DNA of 64,000 nucleotides from Nannochloropsis oceanica (lineage: Eukaryota > Sar > Eustigmatophyceae > Eustigmatales > Monodopsidaceae). This document shows, piece by piece, positions 1-9,815 of this stretch. The DNA lies in assembly GCA_004519485.1 (NCBI GenBank), contig CP038106.1, forward strand, positions 817,501 through 881,500, read 5' to 3'. Within the stretch, counting starts at the first letter, position 1. Each line of letters begins with the position of its first letter. The notes below the pieces were generated by a model. That model was given only the letters and a program-made list of their open reading frames with translations, searched no databases and was not told the origin of the DNA. The position numbers and the translations under genes were made by a program.

Positions 1-2500
1 CAGCTTTCTTTTTTTCAGGTTTCTTATTCGCTGCTACGACCGGCTTCTTCTTCCTCTTTTTGACCGCTCCGTCCTCAATTTTGACCTTCCCCTCTTCCTC
101 CTCTGCCTCCTCCACCTTGTCCACTTCCTCCTTTTCCTCCTCATCCTCGTCCTCGTCCTCTTCCTCCTTCTCCTTCTCCACCTCGACCACCACCTCAGTC
201 TCCTTCTCTAGCTCCTGCATCGCCCGCCACCAGTTCTCCACACTCCCAAAATGTCTCGCAATTGCTTGAGCAGTCGCTAAACCAACATGCGGCACGCCCA
301 ACCCAAAAATAAACCGACCCAGAGGTACGCTCCGCCTCGCAGCAATGGCAGAAAAGAGGGCTTTCACTGACTTGGTTCCCCATCCCTCCCGCTCCTCCAA
401 CAACCAAACACCCTCGTTCCCCTCCTCTTCATCTTCCGCTTCTTCCTCAATCCGAATCTCACTAGCCGCAGCAGTCGCCTGTTTTTTATCTCTGTTCTCT
501 TTCTTCGCTGCTTCCCTTTCCTCCAAATGAAACAAGTCCACCGGCCCCGAGGGCAACAAGCCCCAGGCCACCAACTCCTCCAACCTCTTCCCCCCCAACC
601 CCTTGATATCAAAGGCATCCCTCGAGGTAAAATGTGCAAGCCTTTCCAACGACTGCGCCGGACAACTCAACCCCGCTGGGCAGTAAATCCCCACCATGTC
701 CACCTCCACTCTCACAGGCCCCCCACACGACGGACACACTATTGGAGGCACCACCCGCTCCGGCCGCTTCCCCCCCTCCCCTTCCTTCCCCACAGCCGTA
801 ATATTTGCTCGTCCAAGAACCTGTGGAATAACGTCTCCCGCCCTTCTGACTGCGACTATATCCCCCACCCTCACGTCCCTTCGTGCCACGTCCTGAAAGT
901 TGTGGAGCGTGGCTCTACTGATCACGACCCCTCCCACTGTCACAGGCTCCAACAACGCCACCGGAGTCAGAATCCCCGTCCTTCCTACCTGCACCTCCAC
1001 GCTTCTAACCCTCGTCTGCGCCTCAACTGGCGAAAATTTATGTGCCAATGCCCATCTTGGTGCCCTTGCGCTCCTCCCCGCCTTGGCCCTCGAAGATAAG
1101 TCGTCGAGCTTGTATACTACTCCATCCACGTCAAAACCCAAAAGCGACCGCTCTCTCTCTAAACGTCCATGAAACTGTTGCAGATCATCCGTGCCTTCAC
1201 AACGGGCCCAGGGCTGAGCAACTTCGAATCCCCATGACTGTAATTGTGTCAAAAGGGCAGCTTGGCGCGTGGGGAAGGACGACGAGGAGGAGGAGGAGGA
1301 GGAAGAGGAGGAAAGGTCCGTCTCGACAGCATAGGCAAAAAATCCCAAGCGTCGTTCACGTGTTAAGGCAGTGTCAAGCTGTCGAAGGGAGCCAGAGGCG
1401 GCATTTCGCGGATTAGAGAGAAGAGGCGCGCCTTGTGCTGCTCTTGCCCTGTTTAATTCCTCAAAAACTTGTCGGGAGAGGTAGACTTCCCCGCGGATTT
1501 CCATGACGGGGGGGAGGGACGACAAGGACAAAGAGGAGCACGAGAGGCGTTTAGGGATGGAGGCGATGGCTCGCACGTTGGCCGTCACGTCTTCCCCCAC
1601 GAAGCCGTTTCCCCGCGTGGCACCCCGGACAAGCACCCCATCCTCATACCGCAGGGACAAAGAGACACCATCAATCTTCGCCTCCGCCACAAATTTCAAA
1701 GGCTTTGAAACTACAGCCGATGCTCCTTCCTCAATTTTCTCATTCTCTGCTGCATCCTCTTCATCCCCTGCCTCCCTCAAGACCTTCTCCAACCGCATTG
1801 CCCACGCCTCCACATCCTCCGCCGAGAAAGCATTATCCAATGACATCATCGGCCAGCCATGCGTCACAGGTGCAAATCTTGCGCCTACCTCAGCTGAGGA
1901 ACCTACAGCTACGGCGGCAGGAAGTGCTGCACCCACCCGCTCAGCACGTGAGACATAGCCTTCTTCCGCATGTAGCTCCTTGACCAAGGCAGGATGCGCC
2001 CCTTCGAGAGCTTCCAAGCGTTGAGATAGTGCATCATATTCCGCATCGGTGATTTGCGGCTCATCCTTATTGTAATAAAAATCGTCGTGTGCCTCCAACT
2101 CCCGGACGAGGTCCCGCAGTTCTTGCTTGATCTCGGCAGGTGCTTGCATGTCCTCAAGGGCCATCCCTCGATATAGCCCCGGCACAACCACCGTTGACCT
2201 CGATTTTTTTTCCATTCCTTCCGTGCGGCCTGCCCCTGCCGACACAGACATGAACGTCCCTTTCCTTCGGCTTGCTCCCATAGGAAAGAACAGGCCGTAG
2301 ACAGGCAACGGGGCATTTGGTAGGCGAGATTGGAGGGCATGTATACGACGGCCCTTTGCATCCGCTACATGGGACGACACTGCAGGCAAAAAGAAATAAT
2401 TGAGCCGCATTATCCGCGCCCTGCTTTGCCTGCAACAGGCTCCTCCAACTCGCCTGACGGTCAGTAGCATGCCAAGAAACGCCATCATGCACCACTTCAT
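1..2500 (-). CDS. ligA: NAD+-dependent DNA ligase, plastid-type leader (3' end beyond window)
   Basis: Bacterial-type DNA ligase that seals nicks using NAD+. The frame is open from the ATG at 2500 (an in-frame TAG lies just before it) to the left edge, 833 codons without an intron. In order: a hydrophobic N-terminus (MKWCMMAFLGMLLTV) and a basic, Ser/Ala-rich segment to about residue 110; the Ia NMN-binding region (YYNKDEPQITDAEYDAL); MMSLDNAF; the adenylation motif AKIDG with its Lys near residue 275, followed by RYEDGVLVRGATRGNG; the OB fold; a four-Cys zinc finger starting CPSCGG near residue 588 and ending YCPAGLSCPAQ; and helix-hairpin-helix repeats. Two acidic low-complexity inserts, Glu/Asp-rich, interrupt or follow the HhH part. 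A BRCT domain is expected beyond the edge but is not visible. The leader suggests import through the plastid endoplasmic reticulum (inference). Family identity is very secure; location is likely. Confidence 0.93.
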   Translation of the reverse strand, partial: MKWCMMAFLGMLLTVRRVGGACCRQSRARIMRLNYFFLPAVSSHVADAKGRRIHALQSRLPNAPLPVYGLFFPMGASRRKGTFMSVSAGAGRTEGMEKKSRSTVVVPGLYRGMALEDMQAPAEIKQELRDLVRELEAHDDFYYNKDEPQITDAEYDALSQRLEALEGAHPALVKELHAEEGYVSRAERVGAALPAAVAVGSSAEVGARFAPVTHGWPMMSLDNAFSAEDVEAWAMRLEKVLREAGDEEDAAENEKIEEGASAVVSKPLKFVAEAKIDGVSLSLRYEDGVLVRGATRGNGFVGEDVTANVRAIASIPKRLSCSSLSLSSLPPVMEIRGEVYLSRQVFEELNRARAAQGAPLLSNPRNAASGSLRQLDTALTRERRLGFFAYAVETDLSSSSSSSSSSSSFPTRQAALLTQLQSWGFEVAQPWARCEGTDDLQQFHGRLERERSLLGFDVDGVVYKLDDLSSRAKAGRSARAPRWALAHKFSPVEAQTRVRSVEVQVGRTGILTPVALLEPVTVGGVVISRATLHNFQDVARRDVRVGDIVAVRRAGDVIPQVLGRANITAVGKEGEGGKRPERVVPPIVCPSCGGPVRVEVDMVGIYCPAGLSCPAQSLERLAHFTSRDAFDIKGLGGKRLEELVAWGLLPSGPVDLFHLEEREAAKKENRDKKQATAAASEIRIEEEAEDEEEGNEGVWLLEEREGWGTKSVKALFSAIAARRSVPLGRFIFGLGVPHVGLATAQAIARHFGSVENWWRAMQELEKETEVVVEVEKEKEEEDEDEDEEEKEEVDKVEEAEEEEGKVKIEDGAVKKRKKKPVVAANKKPEKKKA

Positions 2501-3112
2501 CTATTGATATCGATGGTGCGTGCTTCTGCCTTATGCCTTGACTGCTTCTCTTCCCTTTTCGTCGGTGGCCCCGGCCCCTTTACTACGCTGTAGAAGGTCT
2601 TGATATTGCCGTCCGTCTCCGCATGCCATAGTCAATGCGTACCCCTGTCGATCGTATTTGTTCGTGTGGTCAAAAAGCGAGTTAGTGCTCGGAGGGTATT
2701 CAGCACGCCGTTTCTTTCAACAATCCCTTCGATCAAAGCAAAACCCCTGTTTCACGATGAACTGCGCACATTTACCAATTACCCCTATTCAAGCACAACA
2801 GAAGACAAGCTTGTGACTATCTTTAGTCTGCCTGGATGTGATGGGGCAGTGTTGCCGCAAAGCTTTGCGCCCCAGTCTGCCCTCCCCGTCAAGCCTATCC
2901 TGTCTTTCCGAGTCCTTACTATATGGAAGGCATCTGTCACTTCTTGCCTTCGATGCGCTATGACCCACCACTTCGCACATGTTCCCTTTCAAACGTTCCC
3001 CACCCAATCCTCAGCACACACAGCAACTCGACAAAGTCAACACGGGGACCTTGGAGCGCGAGCGACGCTTATTTCGCCTCTTTGCTTTCTAGCTCGGGAT
3101 TACACCATCATC
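2501..3112. promoter_or_regulatory. Divergent intergenic region between ligA and the ORMDL gene
   Basis: About 600 bases between two divergently transcribed genes, so it should hold both promoters and 5' UTRs. An open frame across it on the plus strand has no family resemblance and reads as chance. No clear motif was recognised. Confidence 0.4.
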
Positions 3113-4290
3113 ATGTAAGTGCGCCGTGGACGGAGACGGATAGAGACTTCGTGCGGTAGCATGATAGGACGACAGGTGTAGGGTGCTCATGAAGATTTCT
3201 GAATCGTGATCGCGGCGCGATTGTGATGCGGCCTTATTTGCGGGTTTTCTTACGAACGCACCCACTTCAATTTTGGAGTGCTCGTGCTCCGAGAGGGGTG
3301 CAAGGAAAGCCCGGGGCTTCCCCCCCTATCTATGGACATGTTTTGGGCGTCGCTAACACTCGTTTTATGGCTTGCTCATCATGAGTTGTGATGCTGTCCC
3401 TCATTTGCGGAGACCAGCAGGAGAGGGAGGCCTTTATTCCGTCCTGCCCCCCATGGGCAATTCTCGTATCTTTTTACAAGGGACCATACTTACTACATCC
3501 TTTCCTTCCTCCGTTTTTTACTGGCCCCTATACACAGGGGGATGTACCGGGACGGCGGGCACGGGACGTCCTACTCGGAAAAGTATTTTGACGGGGACAG
3601 ACCTGCGGCCATGTACAATAAAAATGTTGAGTGGCTCCGATATGCTCATTTCTGGTGGTTGTATCTGGGGTTTGTCGCATTCTTTGTTACGCTTTTGCGA
3701 TTGACGGTCTTGAGCAAGGCTGAGGATTGGGGAATGGTTTTGATGGTGACTCATGTGGTGCACAACGTGGTGAGTGGGCGAGAAAGAAATGGGAAGAAGG
3801 CGGAAAAACGGAGACGAGACCAGAAGTTGGATTGCAAAAAGAAAAGCCGACGGTAACTCAAATCCGTCGAGCTTACCAGTCATCGAATCACCTCATAACC
3901 CCACGAGCACAGGTATTCTTCTACCTCTTCCACTGGATCAAGGGCTCCCCCGACAATTTTAGTCAAGGCGAATTCAACGGACTCACGCTTTGGGAACAAA
4001 TCGACGACGGCATCCCCTGGACCAAGACCAAAAAGCTCTTCTTCCTTATACATACTGTCTTGGTGTTTGCTGCCTCCTACGTGACTGATTACGACTTGAA
4101 TTATCTGGCGATGAATGGCCCTGTGTATATTCTGTTGGGGATCATACCCAAGATCCCGGAGATGCACCGTGTGCGTGTGTTTGGCTGGAACAAGACGACA
4201 GGGATCGATGACGTTAATGAGGATGCGCTGGCGTACTCAGCCACCGCAGCCGGGAGTGCCGCCACGTTAGGCACCAAGAAGAGTCGGTGA
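3113..4290 (+). CDS. ORMDL: ORMDL-family regulator of sphingolipid synthesis
   Basis: Endoplasmic reticulum membrane protein of the Orm1/Orm2/ORMDL family, which restrains serine palmitoyltransferase. Exons are 3538-3769 and 3913-4290, joined by a GTGAGT...ACAG intron that rejoins HNV to VFFYLFHWIKGSP. Family signatures are WLRYAHFWWLYLGF, the VTHVVHNVVFFYLFHW segment, LTLWEQID, and IPKIPEMHRVRVFGWNK near the C-terminus; about four membrane segments are visible. A GTAAGT donor follows the AT of an ATG at 3113, and an ACAG acceptor precedes 3538, so the start codon may be split by a 423-base intron (giving MGMYRDGG, 203 aa). Otherwise that intron lies in the 5' UTR and translation starts at 3542 (201 aa). 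Both choices share the frame. Family call secure; exact start uncertain. Confidence 0.9.
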
Positions 4291-5200
4291 AACCAGAGAG
4301 TATTGAGAGAAGGAGCATCCGAAAAAGTAGATGAGATATACATATGTATGGTGTATTTGCGAAGCAATATGCGTTTTTGGGTGCTGTCTTGTGCCTGTTC
4401 TATATGAGTCACCATGGCGCGCGCGTGAATGATGGTGAGAGGCGACCTGGCAACCTAATTTATTGGAAACAAGGGGAACGGGGGGACGGCATCTGTGTTT
4501 TTGGGGTAGGTATTTCGTCTAAGTAAGCCACACAGAAATGGGGAGGCGAAGAGAACTGTAATTGTATAAAAAGCTACGGATTCAAACGCTGCGGTGCCCT
4601 TTCTCCTGGGTGATAACGGACGGCGGGCGGGGGGGCCCGGATGGAAGTAAATGGGCCGCGGTCTTGCCGGTCCCAGCACGCTTTGGAAGAGACTGACGGG
4701 GGGGATGTAGGAACGGAGAAATGAAAACCCAAAAAAGAAGAGAAACTTACACTTGAAAGCAATCTCTGCTTTCTTGTTCCAGTGCAATTTGAATGCTCTT
4801 CAACCGACAGACGTATTCGTGTGGTGAGAAGGCGAGGTTGCACCCGCGGGCCGAAACAAGGGGATTTGTAGCCTGTGGAGTGACAAGGTTGATGGCAACA
4901 ATATGGTTATGTGTGCGAGCAGGGTGGCTCAACAGGCGTGCGACCCAGTATGCCCGCACCATTTCCAGGGTATTCTCCTCACACAACCTAAAGACAGGGC
5001 ATGTACGATTTCCAAGCTGCGGATCCCCAAAATGACCTTGGCCTCACTCACCCTCACCACCACGGGGAGCAGCATCCGCAACGAGCCCTTGTTTGTGGCC
5101 GAGGTATTGCAACCAACTGGCTTGTCACGTGGAGCGGCGTTGCGCTTTTCATTTCAGTACACCATCAAGGATGATTGACTTACCAAACCCTGACACCTCC
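4291..5200. other. 3' flank of ORMDL and unresolved 5' part of the next gene
   Basis: No long open frame. Short open stretches with possible splice borders, for example 4782-4820 after TTCTTGTTCCAG, may be early exons of the downstream membrane-protein gene, because that family has an N-terminal luminal domain. I could not join them in one consistent frame. Confidence 0.3.
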
Positions 5201-5244
5201 ATCTTTGCCTCGTCATTCTCCTCCTCCTCACTACCTCAATTGTT

Positions 5245-6534
5245 GCAGATCCTGGCGGACGAAATGCAGCTGAACATCTGCTATAGCTGGCGCGGTGGCG
5301 AAAGCTAGGGGGATTTTTCCAGCGTGGGATGCCTGGCACCCTCTGCGTTTCGCTTGGGGCTGGACGATTCGCAGGGCGGCAGAGAGCTGCGCATTTCCTA
5401 CACAAATCAATTTAGCTTAATGATCCTTCAGTGCACACCCCGAGTCAACACTACGATATCCATGAACAGGCGAACTGCCTTCCGGAAAAGAGAAGGAGCT
5501 ACTTCTGAGTATCAACGTTGAGACTCTCAACCCCGATCTTACGGGGCGACTGACCCACCATCTCGGCTTGGAAAACAATGTCCTTCCCCGTGCCTACTGT
5601 GAACTAGTCCTGACAGCGCTCCTCCTCTGGATCACTTGGGTCATTAATTTGTACTGTACCAAAGAGCATGCAACGACCATCCATGAACTACATCTCTCGC
5701 TTGGACGCTGATGGAGTCGTCCATCAATTTTTTAGGATGGGCACTACTCTGCTAGAGCATCTTAGCTTGCTCTCACAGCTCGTCATATTGGCGTTGCTTG
5801 CCTACGGTTACAAGGCTTACCCAAGACACCGTTTCCATTCGTCACACTCGCCTCTTATCGGGGGGCGTGGGTACCTATATTATTCTCACCCTCTGCCATG
5901 CAGCCTGCTGCAACACCAGCCGGGACAAAGCAAAACAGCACCAAGACCTTGTCTTGTCCTCCTCTTCTTCATCCTACCCCTTTTCTCATCCCAAAAGCAG
6001 AACAAATTTTGCCAAGCCTACAATCTGGGATTATACATACTTCAATGCCTTCTCCTTCTCCTCACCATTATCAGCGTCAACTGGTCCATTTCTTCCCTCC
6101 GCTCCTCCCTTAACACCTCCCCCTGGAGAGTAACCAGCACCCCTCTCACCTACTTCGCTCTTCAACATCTTCACTTCCTCCGAGCCCTCTTCCTCATTTA
6201 CCTCTTCCTTCCCACTCTTCTAATGTTTTCGCGTCTCATGCTATTTTCCTGCTCCTATGCTTGGATAGATTCCATTTTACAACAGTCCATCAACTTAGCG
6301 ATACTCGTAGCCCTCGCCATAAATTTTGCGCCAAATGACAAGACATTTTATTATAACCCCTTAGGCCTGGCGGCACAATCGCGCATGCCCTCACTTTATC
6401 GTAGCGGCAGTTGTGAGAATGGTGTCAGGAGAAGAGGAGGAAGAGGAAGAGGAGGAGGGGGAAGAGGAGCGATATTTCATCCTGCCGAACGGCTACGGCA
6501 GCTGCGGGTACGTAATAAAGGGATTCAACAGTGA
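5245..6534 (+). CDS. Seven-helix GOST-type membrane protein, GPR180/TMEM145-like (exons unresolved)
   Basis: Probable member of the GOST superfamily (GPR107/GPR108, TMEM87, TMEM145, GPR180), Golgi-associated proteins with a luminal domain and seven helices. Three blocks support this. About 5470-5700 reads GELPSGKEKELLLSINVET, then NPDLTGRLTHHLGLENNVLP, then the helix LVLTALLLWITWVINLY. About 5700-5820 reads DADGVVHQFFRMGTTLLEHL and LSLLSQLVILALLAYGYKAY, which resembles the GPR180/TMEM145 segment ending in a Gly-Tyr/Trp-rich helix. About 6000-6360 has helices around NLGLYILQCLLLLLTIISVN, LHFLRALFLIYLFLPTLLMF and SINLAILVALAINFAPND. The C-terminus is Arg/Gly-rich. Frames change between blocks, so introns must exist; I could not fix the borders and no signal peptide was located. 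The blocks are seen; the family is inferred from pattern. Confidence 0.5.
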
Positions 6535-6946
6535 ATGCTGCTGCTACTGCAAACGTAGAAAGTAGTAATGGTTTTGTAAAGTAGCATGAAAATGTTTCAT
6601 GTTATATCAAAAGGTGATATCAACTTGTGCAGTTTATGAAAGAATAGACTGCGAATGATAATAGGGGAGATGGAAATTAAAGAGTAAACTTACTGTGAGC
6701 GCTTTTCTTAGATCCCGATAATTCTGCACCATGATTTGTTTCATAGTTGGGCTGTGGAGTGCGGTATAGCAAGTACTACACAATCGTAGTCGTCTTAGCA
6801 TCTCCAATTGTCCACGTCCCCATTCAACAGCAAATTTCGCCCCCACCCCCCCCCCAAACTTCTCCTTACATCATTACCCTCATACTTATTTATCCCTCGC
6901 TGCCAGCTGCATCGAGACTTGCTGCAGCTGCACGTGCTCGTCCACA
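6535..6946. other. Intergenic, no gene seen
   Basis: The 3' flanks of the GOST-like gene (+) and the small minus-strand ORF lie here. It contains a C-rich run near 6840-6852. No RNA gene or ORF with family features was seen. Confidence 0.3.
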
Positions 6947-7288
6947 CTAGGGCTTGGCTTCGCGCGAACCCAGCATCGGATGTCCCTTTTTGGTGAATGA
7001 GGGCAAGAAAGGATCTACCCCTACGGCGTCGTCTTTCACCTCGCGAGGGACCGAGAAGGAGCGTCGCATGAACTTGCTGGACGCTTCCTCCACAAGCTCT
7101 TGCAGCCGCGAATGACGATACCACTTAGTGGGACTGCTTGAAGAATACATCGACTCGAGGATCGCTCCACCTTCCTCCTCTTCGAGCCCAATCTTGCTGG
7201 TCGTAATTGTCTCGATGCTCATGGCAGTTGGTAGGACCTCCAAGGCAAAATGACGCTTTGTGCTGTTGTTGGTCACCGCTTCTGCCAT
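6947..7288 (-). CDS. Small hypothetical protein, 113 aa
   Basis: A complete short frame, divergent from the UDP-sugar pyrophosphorylase gene. I do not recognise the family. The protein has a Glu-rich stretch (GLEEEEGGAILE) and a basic/aromatic core (KWYRHSRLQELVEEASSKFM), with no signal peptide or membrane helix. Its place, with its own divergent upstream space of about 280 bases, fits a real gene, but no homology supports it, and it could be one exon of a longer gene or chance. Confidence 0.35.
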   Translation of the reverse strand: MAEAVTNNSTKRHFALEVLPTAMSIETITTSKIGLEEEEGGAILESMYSSSSPTKWYRHSRLQELVEEASSKFMRRSFSVPREVKDDAVGVDPFLPSFTKKGHPMLGSREAKP

Positions 7289-7565
7289 TCTGCTGCTGCT
7301 TACCCTACTATAGGAAAACTTCCCTACGCATGTACGTTTGGATCAAACTGTCAAAGAAGGCAACATGTTCACCCCTGCATTGTTTCTGTTCTTTAAAGGC
7401 TGGAATAGTGTTGAGTAAACCGCGAGTGAAGCCTGTGTGGCCCATTCAGCGATATGCGATGACGGATTCGGACTTCTTTCTTCAACGCCGAGCCAAAGCC
7501 AAAATCGAAACATTACGCTCTCCTGCATCCTTTCCGCTCTCACCTTATTACCAAACATAGAGAAC

Positions 7566-9815
7566 ATGCCATTGGACTTGTCGTCAAGAAGACAGGGGCA
7601 GCCGCTGCCCTATCTACTGCTGGCCACCGCTGTCGCCATCGTCTCCTCTTCTCCGACTGTCGTGCTGGCCTCCACAGCATCATCACCATCACGACATTGT
7701 TGGGGCACCACAGTCCTGCGGCAGAACATATATAGTCATGGGGGATTTGTTTTCCCATCAAAACTGTTCAGAGAATCACGTCCGGCAGGCACGATTGTCT
7801 CTCTCTCCTCTCCTTCCCACTCACGATTGTTCTTGGGCCGCCGCGGGGGGGCCGTCCCTTCCACCACCGTCCCTTCCACCACCGTTCCTGCAGCGGCTGC
7901 AGGTCGCGTGACGACGACAGCAGCTGCTGCCACGGGCGCTTCTTTCTCTTCTTCCTCGCCTCCTACGGCCATCAAACTGGGGTCAGCCTCGACGCGAGAG
8001 GTCGAGCTGTTCGAGATGCTGATGGGCTTGGGGCAAGACCACCTCTTCCAAAACTGGCCGGCCGCAGGGGAGGCAGAGGATGCAAAACACGCTTTCTTTC
8101 AGCAGGTGCAGCAGTTAGATGAGAGCTACCCAGGTGGTGTTGTAGCTTATGTCAAGAAAGCTCGGGCCTTGCTAGGGGCTGCTGTGAGGCAGGAAAACCC
8201 TTTTGAGGGTGTGACACCCTCTGTACCTGACGGGGAGACACTAGCGTACGGGACGGCCGAATTTGCCGCGGCGGAAGAAAGGGGATTGGACGAGGTGGCA
8301 CATGCGGTCTTTGTCTTGGTGGCGGGTGGATTAGGAGAGCGTTTAGGGTATGGAGGGATCAAACTTGCGTTGCCTGTTGAGTCGACGACGGGGGAGACGT
8401 ACCTGGAGTTTTACGCGAGTTATATTTTGGCGTTGCAGGCACGCGCTCGGCAACGGACTGGCGATGCATCTTTGATCTTGCCTTTAGCCATTATGACTTC
8501 CGATGACACAGACGCGCAGACCCGGGAGTTGTTGCTGCGCAATGGCAATTTCGGGATGGCAGAGGGGCAGGTGGTGATTGTCAAGCAGAGCAAGGTCCCG
8601 GCCTTGCAAGACTCGGAGGCCCGCCTGACCTTGGCTGATCCCTATACCCTCGACACCAAACCGCACGGACACGGTGACGTCCACCATCTCTTGCTCCGTA
8701 GCGGTCTGACCGCGCAGTGGCTAGCTGAAGGCCGCAAATGGGTATTTTTTATGCAGGATACCAATGCCCTGGTCGTTAATTCCATCCTCCCTGCCCTGGC
8801 CGTGAGCGCCACCAAGGGGTACGACATGAATAGCATCTGTATCCCCCGTAAGGCTGGGGAGGCTTCCGGCGCCATCACCAAGCTGACCAGCCGGTCGGGT
8901 GACGCTATAATTATCAATGTGGAATACAACCAGCTCGACCCCCTGTTACGTGCCACCACCTTCCCGGAAGGCGATACCAATGACCCTTCCTCAGGCTGCT
9001 CCCCATTCCCTGGCAACGCCAATAATATCGTCATGTCCCTCCCTTCCTACCACCGCGTCCTCCAAGGAGTCGACCAAGGAGTCGTCGAAGAATTCGTCAA
9101 TCCCAAATTTAAAGATAGCACCCGCACGGCATTCACCAAACCCACCCGGCTCGAATGCATGATGCAAGACTTTCCCAAGCTCCTGGCAAAGGAAATGGGG
9201 TCCACAGCCAGGGTTGGATTCACGAGCTTCGAAAAATGGCTCTCGTTCTCCCCGGCCAAAAACAGTCTGGATGCCGGGGCCAAGGCATACGCAGCTACAG
9301 GTGTGCCCCCCGCGACGGCCTCCAGTGCGGAGATGGACTTTTACCGGTCGCATTTGCTTAAACTGCGCGCAGCCTTGTCAGCTTCCGCTGCTGCAGATGG
9401 TCTGAAATACGGCCAGGTGGAGACGTTCGCTGATATTCCTTTGGAGACTGGACCTCGGGTTGTGTTGACCCCTGCGCTGGCAGTGACAACCCGGGAGTTG
9501 CAGGAGAAGTTTGGCGGGAGGATAAGAGTGTCAGGAAGGAGCACGCTGGTATTGGACGGTAAGGGTATTCGTATTGAAGCGCTGGATTTGGACGGGACCT
9601 TGGTTGTGAAGGCGGGGCCGAGGGCGAAGGTAGTTGTGAAGGATGCGGTGGTGAGGAATGAGGGGTGGAAATTGGTGGCGACGGGAGAGGAGGCGGTGGA
9701 AGAGGAAAGAATCAGAGGCTTTCTTATTGAGAAGGAGGGAGGGGTTGTGATTGACTTGGGGGAGGCGGAGGGGGATTTTGTGGTGACGGGAAATGGGGAA
9801 GTAGTGAAACAGTGA
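7566..9815 (+). CDS. USP: UDP-sugar pyrophosphorylase (USP type), secretory/plastid leader
   Basis: Converts sugar-1-phosphates and UTP to UDP-sugars and pyrophosphate; plant USP has broad sugar specificity. The 749-aa protein has the nucleotide-binding loop LVAGGLGERLGYGGIKLAL near residue 252, MTSDDTDAQTRELL, the KPHGHGDVH motif near residue 365, FFMQDTNALV, NVEYNQLDPLLRA near residue 450, FPGNANNIV, NPKFKDSTRTAF and TRLECMMQDFPKLL, all in the order of plant USP, then a C-terminal beta-helix-like region. I chose the ATG at 7566: an in-frame upstream ATG at 7437 would place about 43 unremarkable residues ahead of a clean signal peptide (YLLLATAVAIVSSSPTVVLA). After that comes about 150 residues rich in Ser, Thr, Ala and Arg, as in a bipartite plastid leader, although residence in another endomembrane compartment is not excluded. 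Single exon. Confidence 0.92.
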   Translation: MPLDLSSRRQGQPLPYLLLATAVAIVSSSPTVVLASTASSPSRHCWGTTVLRQNIYSHGGFVFPSKLFRESRPAGTIVSLSSPSHSRLFLGRRGGAVPSTTVPSTTVPAAAAGRVTTTAAAATGASFSSSSPPTAIKLGSASTREVELFEMLMGLGQDHLFQNWPAAGEAEDAKHAFFQQVQQLDESYPGGVVAYVKKARALLGAAVRQENPFEGVTPSVPDGETLAYGTAEFAAAEERGLDEVAHAVFVLVAGGLGERLGYGGIKLALPVESTTGETYLEFYASYILALQARARQRTGDASLILPLAIMTSDDTDAQTRELLLRNGNFGMAEGQVVIVKQSKVPALQDSEARLTLADPYTLDTKPHGHGDVHHLLLRSGLTAQWLAEGRKWVFFMQDTNALVVNSILPALAVSATKGYDMNSICIPRKAGEASGAITKLTSRSGDAIIINVEYNQLDPLLRATTFPEGDTNDPSSGCSPFPGNANNIVMSLPSYHRVLQGVDQGVVEEFVNPKFKDSTRTAFTKPTRLECMMQDFPKLLAKEMGSTARVGFTSFEKWLSFSPAKNSLDAGAKAYAATGVPPATASSAEMDFYRSHLLKLRAALSASAAADGLKYGQVETFADIPLETGPRVVLTPALAVTTRELQEKFGGRIRVSGRSTLVLDGKGIRIEALDLDGTLVVKAGPRAKVVVKDAVVRNEGWKLVATGEEAVEEERIRGFLIEKEGGVVIDLGEAEGDFVVTGNGEVVKQ

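Noticed and set aside
527-1099. Plus-strand frame of 190 codons
   Set aside because: It lies antisense to the DNA ligase, whose motifs are certain, and its own product is Pro/His/Arg-rich with no family features.
2600-3118. Plus-strand frame of 172 codons before ORMDL
   Set aside because: No domain or leader, overlaps the expected promoter region and the ORMDL first exon.
5150-5405. Minus-strand exon ending at a perfect GTAAGT donor near 5183
   Set aside because: The only open frame there is Arg/Ser/Pro-rich with no partner exon, and plus-strand GOST blocks follow directly.
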